This document shows positions 1-8,947 of a stretch of 64,000 bases of DNA, in pieces; the stretch's first letter is position 1, and every line of letters starts with the position of its first letter. The position numbers were made by a program, and so were the translations under genes. The DNA comes from Prochlorococcus sp. AG-355-P16. Lineage in GTDB: Bacteria; Cyanobacteriota; Cyanobacteriia; PCC-6307; Cyanobiaceae. The stretch is from positions 1-64,000 of the forward strand of contig QCEQ01000001.1 of NCBI GenBank assembly GCA_003278525.1, in the 5' to 3' direction. Under the pieces are notes generated by a model. That model was given only the letters and a program-made list of their open reading frames with translations, ran no database searches and had not been told where the DNA came from.

Positions 1-391
1 CCAAGGAGAAATTACCAGGACCTGTTAACGCAATTGAAGTTGCTGAGGCGAAATACAAAAGTAAAAGTTCTAGTAAAAAAATATTAAAACCTGAAGTAAC
101 AAGCGCGTGGTAAATGGCCACAGAAATTGTTCCAACAATTGCCAAAGCTCCGAATCTTGTAGCCAAGCCAATAATTAGTAACCAACTACCACCTATTTCT
201 GAGAATGCCGCTATGTATGATAAAAATATTGGGAATGGAAGATGTAAAGGTCTGACAAAAGCATCAGCGAAATTTTCTATATTTGCTAGTTTCTCATAAC
301 CGTGATGAATAAGAACAGTTCCAGTTATTACTCTAAGAATTAATAAAGCAGTATCTTTGCTAAACGACTTGGTAAGAATTGTTGAAAGCAC
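1..391 (-). CDS. DoxX-family membrane protein, partial
   Basis: The minus strand is open from a GTG at 391 to the left edge (130 codons seen). It begins VLSTILTKSFSKDTALLILR and continues with VLIHHGYEKL, a run resembling the start of DoxX proteins, then several hydrophobic helices. An AAGGA lies about a dozen bases before the GTG. DoxX proteins are small four-helix inner-membrane proteins of the quinone-oxidoreductase/thiosulfate-oxidation superfamily, with no settled role in cyanobacteria. The C-terminus is outside the window. A second DoxX-like gene is at 30277. The family call is good; function is unknown. Confidence 0.75.
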   Translation of the reverse strand, partial: MLSTILTKSFSKDTALLILRVITGTVLIHHGYEKLANIENFADAFVRPLHLPFPIFLSYIAAFSEIGGSWLLIIGLATRFGALAIVGTISVAIYHALVTSGFNIFLLELLLLYFASATSIALTGPGNFSL

Positions 392-526
392 TATAAAAAA
401 ATTATCCTTAAGTAAAAATAACTAGTCACAATATCCATCGTGGATTAAAGAGCAAAAGTCGCACCTAAATAAGTATTTATACCTACTCATAAAATGGTTA
501 TTTTTCTGATTAGGAATTCAACTAAG

Positions 527-1681
527 TTAAGAATTATTTTTTGAATAGTTTTCTAATATTCTCTGATTTATTTTTGGAATATTTTCCTTAAACTTGAAAA
601 ACCCTTTTTTAGCAAATTTCCAAGCAAATAAATCTTCATCCCTCACAAGATTAAAAATTTTTTTATGGTGTAAATTTTTAAACTCAGTTATGAAATCATA
701 ATTTTCTCCCACTCCTGGATAAATGATGTCTATTTCGTTGGTATTTTTAAAAGTATTTTCCAGTGAATGAGGATCAATATGTTCAACATTATCAATATCC
801 TCTACAAATTCAGAGACCAAATCTTGTTTAAATTTCAAAACAGATTCAGACAATTTAATTTGTCTTTGTTCATTTTTTAAAAGGATAATAAATACTTTTT
901 TATAACTTGTAAGTAAATTTTTAAGGGTTGCTAGGTGCAGATCATTTTCAAACATAATCAGACTATCTGATTTAGGACACATATCATTTTTATAAATCTC
1001 ATCTTCTAAAGGTATTTGATTAGATTCTTCAAGAAAAATTTGTTGATTGCTGATTTTTTCTGCATTAAACCTATTATTTGAAAATTTTCTGAGGTTTGAT
1101 GATGAAAAAAGATATTGTTTTCCCTTCGTTTGCAATCCTCCGACCCATCTCCAGCTAAGGAGATTAGATGCAGCATCACCATCAAAAAGATATTTAAAGA
1201 AAAACTTTGCTCCCAATTGCCATGGAAGGCCTAAATTAAATATCCAAGTACTCGCAAACCACATTCTTGTATGGTTATGCAAATAGTTATACTGCTTTAA
1301 TTCATGGACCCAAAAATTAAAAAAATCTAATTCTGTATTGCCATTAATTGCACTTTCATATAGCTCATAATCAAAATCGAGATTGTTTTCTGAAATAAAA
1401 TTTCTCCATACTTTAGGTCTATTTTCCATCCACCCTTTCCAGTAAACTCTCCAAAATATTTCTTCAACAAATTTAGTTGAATTTTTGATTTTGTACTTAC
1501 TTTTAATATCATGAATCAGATCATATTCCGATAAGATTCTATGAGTAATGAAAGGCGATAATTTTGAAACTGAACTTTCATTATTTGGCCCAAAATCAAA
1601 ATTTCTTAATTTTGCATAATCATTAATTTTGTATTTCGCAAAATTTTCCCAGGTATTTTGGGCTTTTAATAAAAATGACAT
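527..1681 (-). CDS. Photolyase/cryptochrome FAD-binding-domain protein, apparently permuted
   Basis: 384 residues. Residues about 35-215 match the helical FAD-binding domain of DNA photolyases and cryptochromes: FWRVYWKGW, HNHTRMWFAS, FDGDAASNLLSWRWVGG and the NNRF segment. In ordinary photolyases an alpha/beta antenna domain precedes this. Here only about 35 residues precede it, and a further 150 residues follow. That C-terminal part has alternating strands and helices and starts LIMFENDLHLATL, reminiscent of the N-terminal photolyase strand with its DLR-type motif. The likely activity is light-driven flavin chemistry or DNA repair, but this is inferred. The start ATG is at 1681. It is transcribed divergently from the ligase-like gene at 1947. 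Confidence 0.8.
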   Translation of the reverse strand: MSFLLKAQNTWENFAKYKINDYAKLRNFDFGPNNESSVSKLSPFITHRILSEYDLIHDIKSKYKIKNSTKFVEEIFWRVYWKGWMENRPKVWRNFISENNLDFDYELYESAINGNTELDFFNFWVHELKQYNYLHNHTRMWFASTWIFNLGLPWQLGAKFFFKYLFDGDAASNLLSWRWVGGLQTKGKQYLFSSSNLRKFSNNRFNAEKISNQQIFLEESNQIPLEDEIYKNDMCPKSDSLIMFENDLHLATLKNLLTSYKKVFIILLKNEQRQIKLSESVLKFKQDLVSEFVEDIDNVEHIDPHSLENTFKNTNEIDIIYPGVGENYDFITEFKNLHHKKIFNLVRDEDLFAWKFAKKGFFKFKENIPKINQRILENYSKNNS

Positions 1682-1946
1682 TTTCTCATAACTTTAAAAA
1701 ACTTTTTTTTGTATTGATAGAAATTTCAAAAATTAGCCTGCAAATTAATCCTTAAAATTTTCTATTTCACTTTTAAGTAAATATGTTTGATTAAAGTATT
1801 TAATTTAAACGTATTATCAGTACATTTTATACTCTTAAATCGCTCTCTGCGTAGGAAAATATTTAGATGTCAATTGCCTTTAAAATCTAATTTTAATTTT
1901 CAAATCTTTATTTAAATGATTTTTTAATTATTTATCAAAAATTATT

Positions 1947-2696
1947 ATGAATAAATTATTAGTTAGAGATGTTAAGTATCTAGATGAACAATACAGAATA
2001 GGTGAAGGCATAATTTCGGATGATGCATTTAAGCAACTTGAAAAGCTCTTTATTCCTGTTAATCCAGAGTCTCATTATTTTAATCAAAAAAATAATAAAC
2101 TTTTACCAAAATTAGCTAAAGAAAACTATAAAGAATTTTTGAAAAGTTTATTAACAAAAACAAGATTAAGCATTCAACCAAAAATTGATGGCTGTGCTAT
2201 TGCAATTAGATATATAGATGGCAATTTTAATAAAGCTATTACAAAAAAGGGATTAGATGTCTCAAGCAAAATTAAACAAATTAAAAACGTCCCCGATTGT
2301 ATTCCTATCAAACGAGATCTTCAAATTAGAGGTGAACTATACGCTACAAACCAAGTTGCCGCCATTTCCCGAAGAATTACAAGAAAATACCTCAATGATA
2401 AGGAAGGGATTGGAGAAAGTCTCCGCTTTTGCTGTTTCCAAATACTTAATGGAAGACTTAATCAATATGAAACCCTTAACTATCTTAAAAAATGTGGCTT
2501 TAGCACCCCTGAAAGTTACTTCACAAATCATACAAGCGAAATCCAAATATATATAAAAAATTGGTTAGAGAGAAAAATATTTGCGAAATATCCAACTAAT
2601 GGGATAGTTATAAAAATAAATAGTAGGAAACTACGATTACTTAGAGAGAAAAGTTTATCTCAAAATAACGAATGGCAATATGCAATTCAAAAATAA
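1947..2696 (+). CDS. NAD-dependent DNA ligase-like adenylation domain, stand-alone
   Basis: 249 residues that look like only the nucleotidyltransferase core of LigA. The adenylation motif KIDG is at residues 79-82 (Lys79 as candidate AMP acceptor), RGELY at 128-132, and TNGIVIK at 217-223 in place of the usual DGIVVK, so the Asp is Asn. A terminal W..A..K at 243-249 resembles motif V. The OB fold, zinc finger, helix-hairpin-helix and BRCT domains of LigA (about 670 residues) are absent. The N-terminus (LDEQYRIGEGIISDDAF) resembles the NMN-binding Ia region. It may activate or seal nicks with a partner, or have another nucleotidyl-transfer role. Confidence 0.75.
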   Translation: MNKLLVRDVKYLDEQYRIGEGIISDDAFKQLEKLFIPVNPESHYFNQKNNKLLPKLAKENYKEFLKSLLTKTRLSIQPKIDGCAIAIRYIDGNFNKAITKKGLDVSSKIKQIKNVPDCIPIKRDLQIRGELYATNQVAAISRRITRKYLNDKEGIGESLRFCCFQILNGRLNQYETLNYLKKCGFSTPESYFTNHTSEIQIYIKNWLERKIFAKYPTNGIVIKINSRKLRLLREKSLSQNNEWQYAIQK

Positions 2697-2805
2697 TACT
2701 AAATAATACCTTCAAATAGAGGTCACGATACTGACTTCCAGTATTTACAGTGGGAAGGTAATTAATTTTTTGGTTAGATTCCAAAGCAATTTGCAGGTTT
2801 ACTAA

Positions 2806-3735
2806 ATGACTGCCACTATTTCAAGACCTCAAATCTCTAATTGGGAAACATCTAATATTCCAAACCTTGCGGGCAAAACAGCGCTTATTACTGGCGCAAA
2901 TAGTGGTCTTGGATACTACACTGCAAAGGCCTTAGCAGAGAAAAATGCTCATGTTGTTATATCTTGTAGATCGCTTGAAAAAGCGAATCAAACTATCAAT
3001 AAACTTAATGGTATCTATCCCAAAGGATTATTTACACCTTTAGAATTAGATTTATCAGATTTAAAAAATATCGTTGAAGTCCAGTCGAAAATTTTTGATA
3101 ATTTTGAAAATTTGGATTTACTAATCAATAATGCAGGCATTATGCATCCGCCTAAAACCCTTAGTGCCCAGGGATATGAAATACAATTTGCAGTTAATCA
3201 TCTAGCTCACATGCTTTTGACTCTAAAGCTACTTCCAATTATTGAAAAAAAAGAAGAATCTAGAATAGTAACGGTTACTTCCGGAGCACAATTTTTTGGC
3301 AAAGTTGGTTGGAAAAATCTGAAAGCCGAGAACTATTACAACAAATGGGAATCTTACTCAAATAGCAAATTAGCAAATGTAATGTTTGCTTTGGAACTAA
3401 ATGAGAACTTAAAGCACAAAAATATACTTTCTTTAGCTGCTCACCCAGGAATTGCAAAAACAAATCTCTTTACTGCTCAAAAACCTAACCCTAGTCCATT
3501 AGAAACATTCTCATTGGAATTATTTAGCCCTATTTTTCAAACTGCTGAGATGGGTGCTTTACCTCAACTTTTTGCAGCTACTTCACCAGACGCAAGAGGC
3601 GGTGATCATTATGGTCCTAGATTTAATTTCAGAGGCCATCCAAAACTATCGCCTACTTCTCCTTTCGCCATGAATAAAAAAGAAAGAAAAAATTTATGGG
3701 AAAAAAGCCTTGAAATACTTGATAAATTCTTATAA
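2806..3735 (+). CDS. Short-chain dehydrogenase/reductase
   Basis: 309 residues with a complete SDR signature. The dinucleotide motif TGANSGLG is near residue 29, NNAGIM near 108, and a catalytic Ser followed by YSNSK near 183. A basic residue after the glycine motif region (SCRS) suggests NADPH. It resembles the retinol dehydrogenase/protochlorophyllide-reductase-like group common in cyanobacteria, but nothing shows the substrate. It is not the chlorophyll enzyme itself as far as can be judged. Its last 6 bases overlap the end of the convergent gene at 3730. Confidence 0.85.
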   Translation: MTATISRPQISNWETSNIPNLAGKTALITGANSGLGYYTAKALAEKNAHVVISCRSLEKANQTINKLNGIYPKGLFTPLELDLSDLKNIVEVQSKIFDNFENLDLLINNAGIMHPPKTLSAQGYEIQFAVNHLAHMLLTLKLLPIIEKKEESRIVTVTSGAQFFGKVGWKNLKAENYYNKWESYSNSKLANVMFALELNENLKHKNILSLAAHPGIAKTNLFTAQKPNPSPLETFSLELFSPIFQTAEMGALPQLFAATSPDARGGDHYGPRFNFRGHPKLSPTSPFAMNKKERKNLWEKSLEILDKFL

Positions 3736-3996
3736 ATTTTTCATTTTTACTAACTTTAGAAAATACTTCAAGATATGTAATTCACTCTCTGAGAGTTTCA
3801 TAAATTCTGTTAAGGCATCATAATTTTTTTCATCAATTTTTTTTGACAATTTAATAAAACTATCATGGTTTTCATTAACAAAACGCTCAGCAATCTGAGA
3901 CGGAGTTAAACCCTTTTCAATTAATTCACCTGGAGAATTTTTCTCCCAATTTTCATAAAACCAAGAGAACCAATATTTTGCAGTGTTATCTTCCAT
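3730..3996 (-). CDS. Conserved small protein, paralogue of 14455-14772
   Basis: 88 residues, soluble and helical, with no recognised domain. It aligns with the 105-residue protein at 14455-14772: W[FL]xW near the start, a central AE[RD]F(V/I) segment, and a C-terminal LSESELHILK/LTECEMHVFR block. The two are therefore paralogues within one window. Function unknown. ATG at 3996. Confidence 0.7.
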   Translation of the reverse strand: MEDNTAKYWFSWFYENWEKNSPGELIEKGLTPSQIAERFVNENHDSFIKLSKKIDEKNYDALTEFMKLSESELHILKYFLKLVKMKNL

Positions 3997-4096
3997 TAAT
4001 TAACTTTTATTGGTCGGATACTAGAAATTCTGTAGAAAGATCTCATAATTGAATTACCACTTAAACACCATTAATATAAATGCAATTATAAATTTA

Positions 4097-5527
4097 ATGA
4101 TAGATAATCATTCAAGTAAAAGAAATATTAATCTTGTAATTGGATTAGGTAAATCTGGATTTTGGGCTGCCAAGTATTTGAGCAGCATCAATAAGAGAGT
4201 AATTGTTTGGGAAAGTAAAGATGGGATAGATTTCTTAGAAAGAAAAACAGCACTAGAAGAGCTTAATATAATAGTTTCTCTAAATAAAGAATTTGTATTT
4301 GAAGAAATTCAACCTTTTGTGAAAGAGATCGAATCTGTTGTTGTAAGTCCATCAATACCTTATGACCACATAACTATAATTGAATTAAAAAAAAAGGGAA
4401 TTAAAGTAATTGGAGAAATTAATGTTGCATGGGAAATTTTAAAAGACATAAATTGGATAGGTATTACTGGCACTAATGGCAAGACTACTGTTACTCATAT
4501 ACTAAGCCATATACTCTGCGATAATGGAGTATATGCTCCTTTTGCTGGAAATATTGGCACACCTTTATGTAAATATGCTCACTCCAAAAAACATAAAAAA
4601 ATTGATTGGTTGGTAGCTGAATTAAGCAGTTATCAAATAGAAATATCTCCAGAAGTAAAACCTAATATTGGAATATGGACAACCTTCACAGAAGATCATC
4701 TTGAAAGACATAAATCTCTTGAAAACTATTTCAAAATAAAAAAAAGCTTGTTAGAAAAATCTGATTTTAGAATTTACAATTATGACGATAAAAACCTCAG
4801 AAATCACTACAGTTCTCTATCAAGAGGGGTTTGGATAACAACTAGTTTCAATAAATCAAATTTAATTCATTGCGATTATTGGATAGATGATCAAGGATAC
4901 ATTGTTGAGAGAGGGAAGAAATTATTCAAACTTGAAAATTTTTCTTTAAAAGGAATGCATAATCTTCAAAATCTTTTATTGGTAATTGCAGCAGCAAGAA
5001 AAGTTGGATTATCTGGCAAGAAGATTAAAGATTCTTTATCTAATTACAAACAATTACCCCATAGGATGGAAACAATTTATAAAAATAATGATCTGGAAAT
5101 CATTAATGATAGTAAAGCTACAAATTTTGACTCATCTATTGCCGGCATAAGTTCAATTGAAGGTCAAATAATAATCATTGCTGGGGGTAGATTAAAAGGC
5201 AGTGAATATCGTGAGTGGATAAAAGTTTTAAAGAAAAAAGTTGAATGTGTTTTCCTTTTTGGAGAAAGCTCAAAAGTCCTAAAAATGGCGCTTATTAATG
5301 AAGGATTTAAAAAAAATATTTTTGAATTTTCAGAACTAAAAGAGCTTTTAAATTTTGTTTTTCATTATTTACAAAATAATAGGGTTGGAACATTATTATT
5401 CTCGCCCTCATGCTCTAGTTTTGATCAATTTAAAAATTATGAAGAGCGTGGAGATTATTTCAAGAAACTAATAATTGAAAAATTAAAGATTAATAAATCC
5501 ATTTTTTGTTCAAGTATCATTTCGTAA
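4097..5527 (+). CDS. murD: UDP-N-acetylmuramoylalanine--D-glutamate ligase MurD
   Basis: About 476 residues. The N-terminal Rossmann-like UDP-binding part begins [17 protein letters not shown]. The ATP P-loop [13 protein letters not shown] follows, then the central ligase residues ([14 protein letters not shown]) and the C-terminal domain with NDSKATN and IAGG. The enzyme adds D-glutamate to UDP-MurNAc-L-Ala in cytoplasmic peptidoglycan synthesis. The frame is open back to a TTG at 4049, but the ATG at 4097 lies close to the first beta strand and gives a normal family length, so I prefer it. The gene stands alone here. Confidence 0.93.
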   Translation: MIDNHSSKRNINLVIGLGKSGFWAAKYLSSINKRVIVWESKDGIDFLERKTALEELNIIVSLNKEFVFEEIQPFVKEIESVVVSPSIPYDHITIIELKKKGIKVIGEINVAWEILKDINWIGITGTNGKTTVTHILSHILCDNGVYAPFAGNIGTPLCKYAHSKKHKKIDWLVAELSSYQIEISPEVKPNIGIWTTFTEDHLERHKSLENYFKIKKSLLEKSDFRIYNYDDKNLRNHYSSLSRGVWITTSFNKSNLIHCDYWIDDQGYIVERGKKLFKLENFSLKGMHNLQNLLLVIAAARKVGLSGKKIKDSLSNYKQLPHRMETIYKNNDLEIINDSKATNFDSSIAGISSIEGQIIIIAGGRLKGSEYREWIKVLKKKVECVFLFGESSKVLKMALINEGFKKNIFEFSELKELLNFVFHYLQNNRVGTLLFSPSCSSFDQFKNYEERGDYFKKLIIEKLKINKSIFCSSIIS

Positions 5528-5613
5528 TTTTCAGGTCGGTCATCACAACCGTTGACCCTCTAGCAAATATTCACTTAATTAGTTAGATTTTGACTATAAA
5601 TTAACTAATAGCA

Positions 5614-5928
5614 ATGAGTGAATCTAACAATTTACCTCAAGCAATAAGTCATAAAAAATTAAGTTACTTGATGCTTAAGGCGCAAAAAGATGCTCATTTT
5701 TCTGATGAATTAGCAGAAATAGAAAACCTCGAAAAAAGAGAATTTGAAGAGTTAATAAACAATTGGGAAGCTTCAACTAAGAAGGTAGTAAATGAGTTGT
5801 CAAAAAGAAAAGAGAATTTACTAAAAGATAAATCACCAAATTCTCTAATTGCACTTGGTGCTATGGAAGTTCACCTTAATATGGCTTTGCAAGCCTTAAA
5901 TGCATTTAATAAAGGAGTTGATGGGTAA
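5614..5928 (+). CDS. Conserved cyanobacterial hypothetical protein
   Basis: 104 residues, charged and helical with probable coiled-coil stretches (residues 30-75) and a Leu/Met-rich C-terminal helix (MEVHLNMALQALNAF). No membrane segment, signal peptide or known motif. ATG at 5614. It sits in the same orientation as murD about 85 bases downstream. Function unknown. Confidence 0.7.
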   Translation: MSESNNLPQAISHKKLSYLMLKAQKDAHFSDELAEIENLEKREFEELINNWEASTKKVVNELSKRKENLLKDKSPNSLIALGAMEVHLNMALQALNAFNKGVDG

Positions 5929-5942
5929 AATTAAGAGATAAA

Positions 5943-6674
5943 TTATAAGGAAGGCATCGAAAACAAGAGGAAATCTAAGTCTTTTTCAGTATCTATAGAG
6001 ACATCATCATAACAATTAACTTCAAAACCCAAGCCATCTCCAGATTCGAGAAATATATTTGAATTAGAGTCTTTACTTTTTAATAAAAGATTACCTTCTA
6101 TTATTTGTATCCAATTATATTTATCAATTCTTAATGGCAATTTTTTTTCTTTAATTGGCTTATATTTACAACGCCATAAAGAGATACTTTGATTTAGAAA
6201 AAGCTTATTATTTTTACCGTCTTTGTAATTAAAAATAAGATTGTCACACAACTTTTCATTTAATGAAATTTGATCATATCGAGGTTTGATATTTTCTTTT
6301 TGAGGGTATATCCAAATCTGGAACAACTTACAGTTCTCATTTTCTTCATTCTTCTCGCTATGAGAAATTCCAGTACCTGCAGACATAACTTGTACTTCAT
6401 CTTTGTGAATTTTTCCAAGATTGTTTAAAGAATCTCTATGAGTTATTGCTCCTTTAGTTACGACAGTGATTATTTCCATATTTGCATGAGAATGCGTATT
6501 AAAGCCTGCATTAGGAGAAATAATATCTTCGTTTATAACTCTAATTTTCCCAAAATTATCCCATTTTGGATCTCTATGCTCTGCAAAAGAAAATGAATGC
6601 ATAGAATTTAGCCATTCTCTAGTCGATCTAAATCTTTCGTGAGATTTCCTTATTTTAATTATTTTCAAAGACAT
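5943..6674 (-). CDS. Pirin-family (bicupin) protein
   Basis: 243 residues with the pirin N-terminal signature: R.STREWLNS, HSFSFAEHRDPKWDNFG.IRVINED, then the metal-binding cupin segment NTHSHANMEIITVV. Later come EVQVMSAGTGISHSE and the cysteine/glutamate region LFQIWIYP. Family members are cytoplasmic metal-dependent cupins; some (E. coli YhaK/YhhW) are quercetinase-like or redox sensors. The second cupin half is less conserved, as is usual. ATG at 6674. Confidence 0.87.
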   Translation of the reverse strand: MSLKIIKIRKSHERFRSTREWLNSMHSFSFAEHRDPKWDNFGKIRVINEDIISPNAGFNTHSHANMEIITVVTKGAITHRDSLNNLGKIHKDEVQVMSAGTGISHSEKNEENENCKLFQIWIYPQKENIKPRYDQISLNEKLCDNLIFNYKDGKNNKLFLNQSISLWRCKYKPIKEKKLPLRIDKYNWIQIIEGNLLLKSKDSNSNIFLESGDGLGFEVNCYDDVSIDTEKDLDFLLFSMPSL

Positions 6675-6761
6675 AAATATTAAGAAATGAATGTAGTGTA
6701 TTTGTGTAAATTAAATATTTTTGAAAATTATAAATTATGAATAAGTATAATTACTTTTTAT

Positions 6762-6890
6762 TTATTTGTTGATTTTACTTTGTGCTTTATTTGCTTTATT
6801 AATTATTTTTTTTGCTTGTTCTCTTGTAGAACATTTTTCTGCCTCAACATTCAAGTTTTTTAGTTTATTTAATTGCTTAGAAATTTTCAT
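6762..6890 (-). CDS. Small basic helical protein, 42 aa
   Basis: An ATG at 6890 opens a 42-residue Lys/Asn-rich helix with one Cys (MKISKQLNKLKNLNVEAEKC onwards), ending at 6762 between pirin and the DUF1643 gene. No membrane segment. It is supported only by reading-frame integrity and helix-like composition. Confidence 0.45.
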   Translation of the reverse strand: MKISKQLNKLKNLNVEAEKCSTREQAKKIINKANKAQSKINK

Positions 6891-6972
6891 ATTAGGTTAA
6901 CTTAACAAATAGAAATTAACACATATTTAATGGAATAGCTAAGAATACTGGTTTGCATTTGAGGCTTACTAA

Positions 6973-7509
6973 CTAAATATAAGATTGGAGTATAGAATTA
7001 TCAGAACAATATAGAGGGTGTATTGGATCATCTTTGATTGTTTTCTTAATTAAAAGCGGTCCAAGAGGATTATCAAAATTATTTTTCCTTATTGAGTTAT
7101 ATTGCATTATTTTTTTTGATATTTTTTTATTTCTATTTAGAAATTTACCTTTGTTACCCCAACCTAACCATAAATCACAATTTTTACTTTCAGACCAGTG
7201 TTTTAAGTTTTTATAAATATGATTATCGTTTAGATAACCCACAGGGTTTTTATGTTTAAAAAGTATTTCTGGTTTGCTTGAAATAAGAGCGAATAGATTT
7301 ATTAATTTTACTTGGCCATAATTATTGTTTTTCGAAATTTTGATTATCTTTTTTGTAGTGTTATCTAAGAAAACTTCATCCGATAATGAGGGATTTAAAC
7401 CAATAAAGATAATCTCTTTTTTAGATTTAGAAATCTTATAACTTAAACTCCATCTATATATTTTGTTAGTACTTATTAAACAATTTCTTTCTAAAAATAA
7501 ATTTTTCAA
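6973..7509 (-). CDS. DUF1643-domain protein
   Basis: 178 residues matching DUF1643: a YRWSL start, FIGLNPSLSDEVFLDNTTKKI, GYGQVKLINLFALISSKPE, then a DLWLGWGNKGK strand. The family is widespread, often linked to mobile or accessory DNA, and has no firm function. It overlaps the stop of the upstream DUF2214 gene by 4 bases (ATGA type), so the two are probably co-translated. Confidence 0.8.
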   Translation of the reverse strand: MKNLFLERNCLISTNKIYRWSLSYKISKSKKEIIFIGLNPSLSDEVFLDNTTKKIIKISKNNNYGQVKLINLFALISSKPEILFKHKNPVGYLNDNHIYKNLKHWSESKNCDLWLGWGNKGKFLNRNKKISKKIMQYNSIRKNNFDNPLGPLLIKKTIKDDPIHPLYCSDNSILQSYI

Positions 7510-7991
7510 CCTAAACCTACACCTCTAGCCATGAGAGTGGCAAACAAAGGTATTGTTGCAAATCCCACTAATTCAGTTGTAATGATTAGTCTGAACCTCT
7601 TAACAAGATTTTCAGATATTTCGGGTAATTTATTCTTACTTAATGGAATGGCCCATAAGATATAGGTCGTTGTTGGATATAAAGAAAGTAATCCCACCAG
7701 AATGTAAAGAGAAACTTTTATCCAAAAAACAGGATTACCTGTATAAAAATCACCTCCTTGACCAAAATACTTAACACGCAAAATCCCAGTAACCAATATT
7801 GCAACTCCTGCCAAACCATAGACCACATCTGCAATTATCATTGAAATCGTCTCATTTCTATTAAGACCTACTTTGAGAGTCAATCTTTCAAATAAAAGAG
7901 AACCGAAACACAATATAATTCCTAAATAATGAATATATGCTACTAATGCACTTTTAGCAATTTCACCTGTTAATAAAGTTCCTAATAACAT
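7506..7991 (-). CDS. DUF2214 integral membrane protein
   Basis: 161 residues with four hydrophobic helices (about 15-35, 50-75, 85-110, 135-158) and the GQGGDFYTGNPVFWIKVSLY segment found in DUF2214 proteins of cyanobacteria. Predicted inner or thylakoid membrane; role unknown. First gene of a two-gene unit with the DUF1643 gene. Confidence 0.8.
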   Translation of the reverse strand: MLLGTLLTGEIAKSALVAYIHYLGIILCFGSLLFERLTLKVGLNRNETISMIIADVVYGLAGVAILVTGILRVKYFGQGGDFYTGNPVFWIKVSLYILVGLLSLYPTTTYILWAIPLSKNKLPEISENLVKRFRLIITTELVGFATIPLFATLMARGVGLG

Positions 7992-8078
7992 TTTCTAGTC
8001 AAAATTTATACAATACTAACCACCAAATAAAGAATTTGTTTAGAAAATAGACTAAACAATAAAAGCACTTTATTGATT

Positions 8079-8828
8079 CTAGGACTCTAAAAACCTTTTT
8101 TGACCATCTTCAAAAAAATCCTTTTTATTCCACACTTCGATTACATCTGGGAAATGTTTTTCCATACAATTATCACAAACCCCATGACTGAATCTAATAT
8201 CACTAATTTTCGAAAGATATTTTTCTAAATGCATCCAATCACCCTCCTTATTTTTCACTTCTCTGCAATATGAACATACAGATAAAATCCCTTCCTGTTT
8301 ATGCAAATTAGATAAAGCATCTAGCAAATTTAATGACTTTTTTCTAAGCTCTAAAAATGAAACTATTTGCTTGGATAATAATTCCATAATATTAAATTGT
8401 TGTGTAGTTAGATTTCCTGGCTTTCTGTCTATTACACATAGAGTTCCAAGCTTATTACCATCACTATTTCTAAGGGGAAAACCTGCATAAAAACGAATCT
8501 TTGGATCTCCAGTTACCAATGGATTATTTATAAATCTCTCATCTTGGAAAGCATCATGAATAATTAATGGACTATTTTCTTTTATTGCATGTGTACAAAA
8601 AGACCAATCTCTTCTAGTTTCTGATATTTGAAGTCCTATTTTGGATTTAAACCATTGTTTATCTTTGTCTACTAAAGTCATTAAAGAAATAGGTACATTA
8701 CAGGTTGTAGCTGCAATTTTTGTAATATCGTCATAACATGATTCTGGCTTGGTTCCCAAAATTCTATATTCTGCTAAAGCTTTTAATCTTCTTTCCTCTT
8801 CTTCTTTTTTTGATATAAGATTCTGCAT
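8079..8828 (-). CDS. GAF-domain sensory protein with C-terminal Cys motif
   Basis: 249 residues. A GAF domain spans about residues 25-165 (ALAEYRIL, then CNVPISLMTLVDKDKQWFKSK, FCTHAI, FYAGFPLR, LGTLCVIDR), the form seen in many cyanobacterial phytochrome-like sensors. No chromophore cysteine in the usual place is obvious. A C-terminal module with SVCSYCREVK and FSHGVCDNCMEKHFP resembles a tail found on response regulators (CSYCKKIR / HGICPEC), with CxxC pairs that could bind metal. No kinase or cyclase domain is attached. The ligand is unknown. Confidence 0.85.
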   Translation of the reverse strand: MQNLISKKEEEERRLKALAEYRILGTKPESCYDDITKIAATTCNVPISLMTLVDKDKQWFKSKIGLQISETRRDWSFCTHAIKENSPLIIHDAFQDERFINNPLVTGDPKIRFYAGFPLRNSDGNKLGTLCVIDRKPGNLTTQQFNIMELLSKQIVSFLELRKKSLNLLDALSNLHKQEGILSVCSYCREVKNKEGDWMHLEKYLSKISDIRFSHGVCDNCMEKHFPDVIEVWNKKDFFEDGQKRFLES

Positions 8829-8947
8829 TAATCTTCACCAATAATTAAAACTGTAAAATTAAAGTTTCTCCAAAAAACTTTTTCCGTCTAATACTTAATA
8901 AAAAAAAGATAAACTTATTGAATTGTTACTTAATGATTTATTACTTA

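Noticed and set aside
114..299. 61-codon plus-strand frame
   Set aside because: Antisense to the DoxX gene on the minus strand, whose translation is clearly a membrane protein.
5528..5560. tRNA-like or terminator structure after murD
   Set aside because: GGTCGGT...ACCGTTGACC forms only a weak hairpin with no U-run or tRNA arms.
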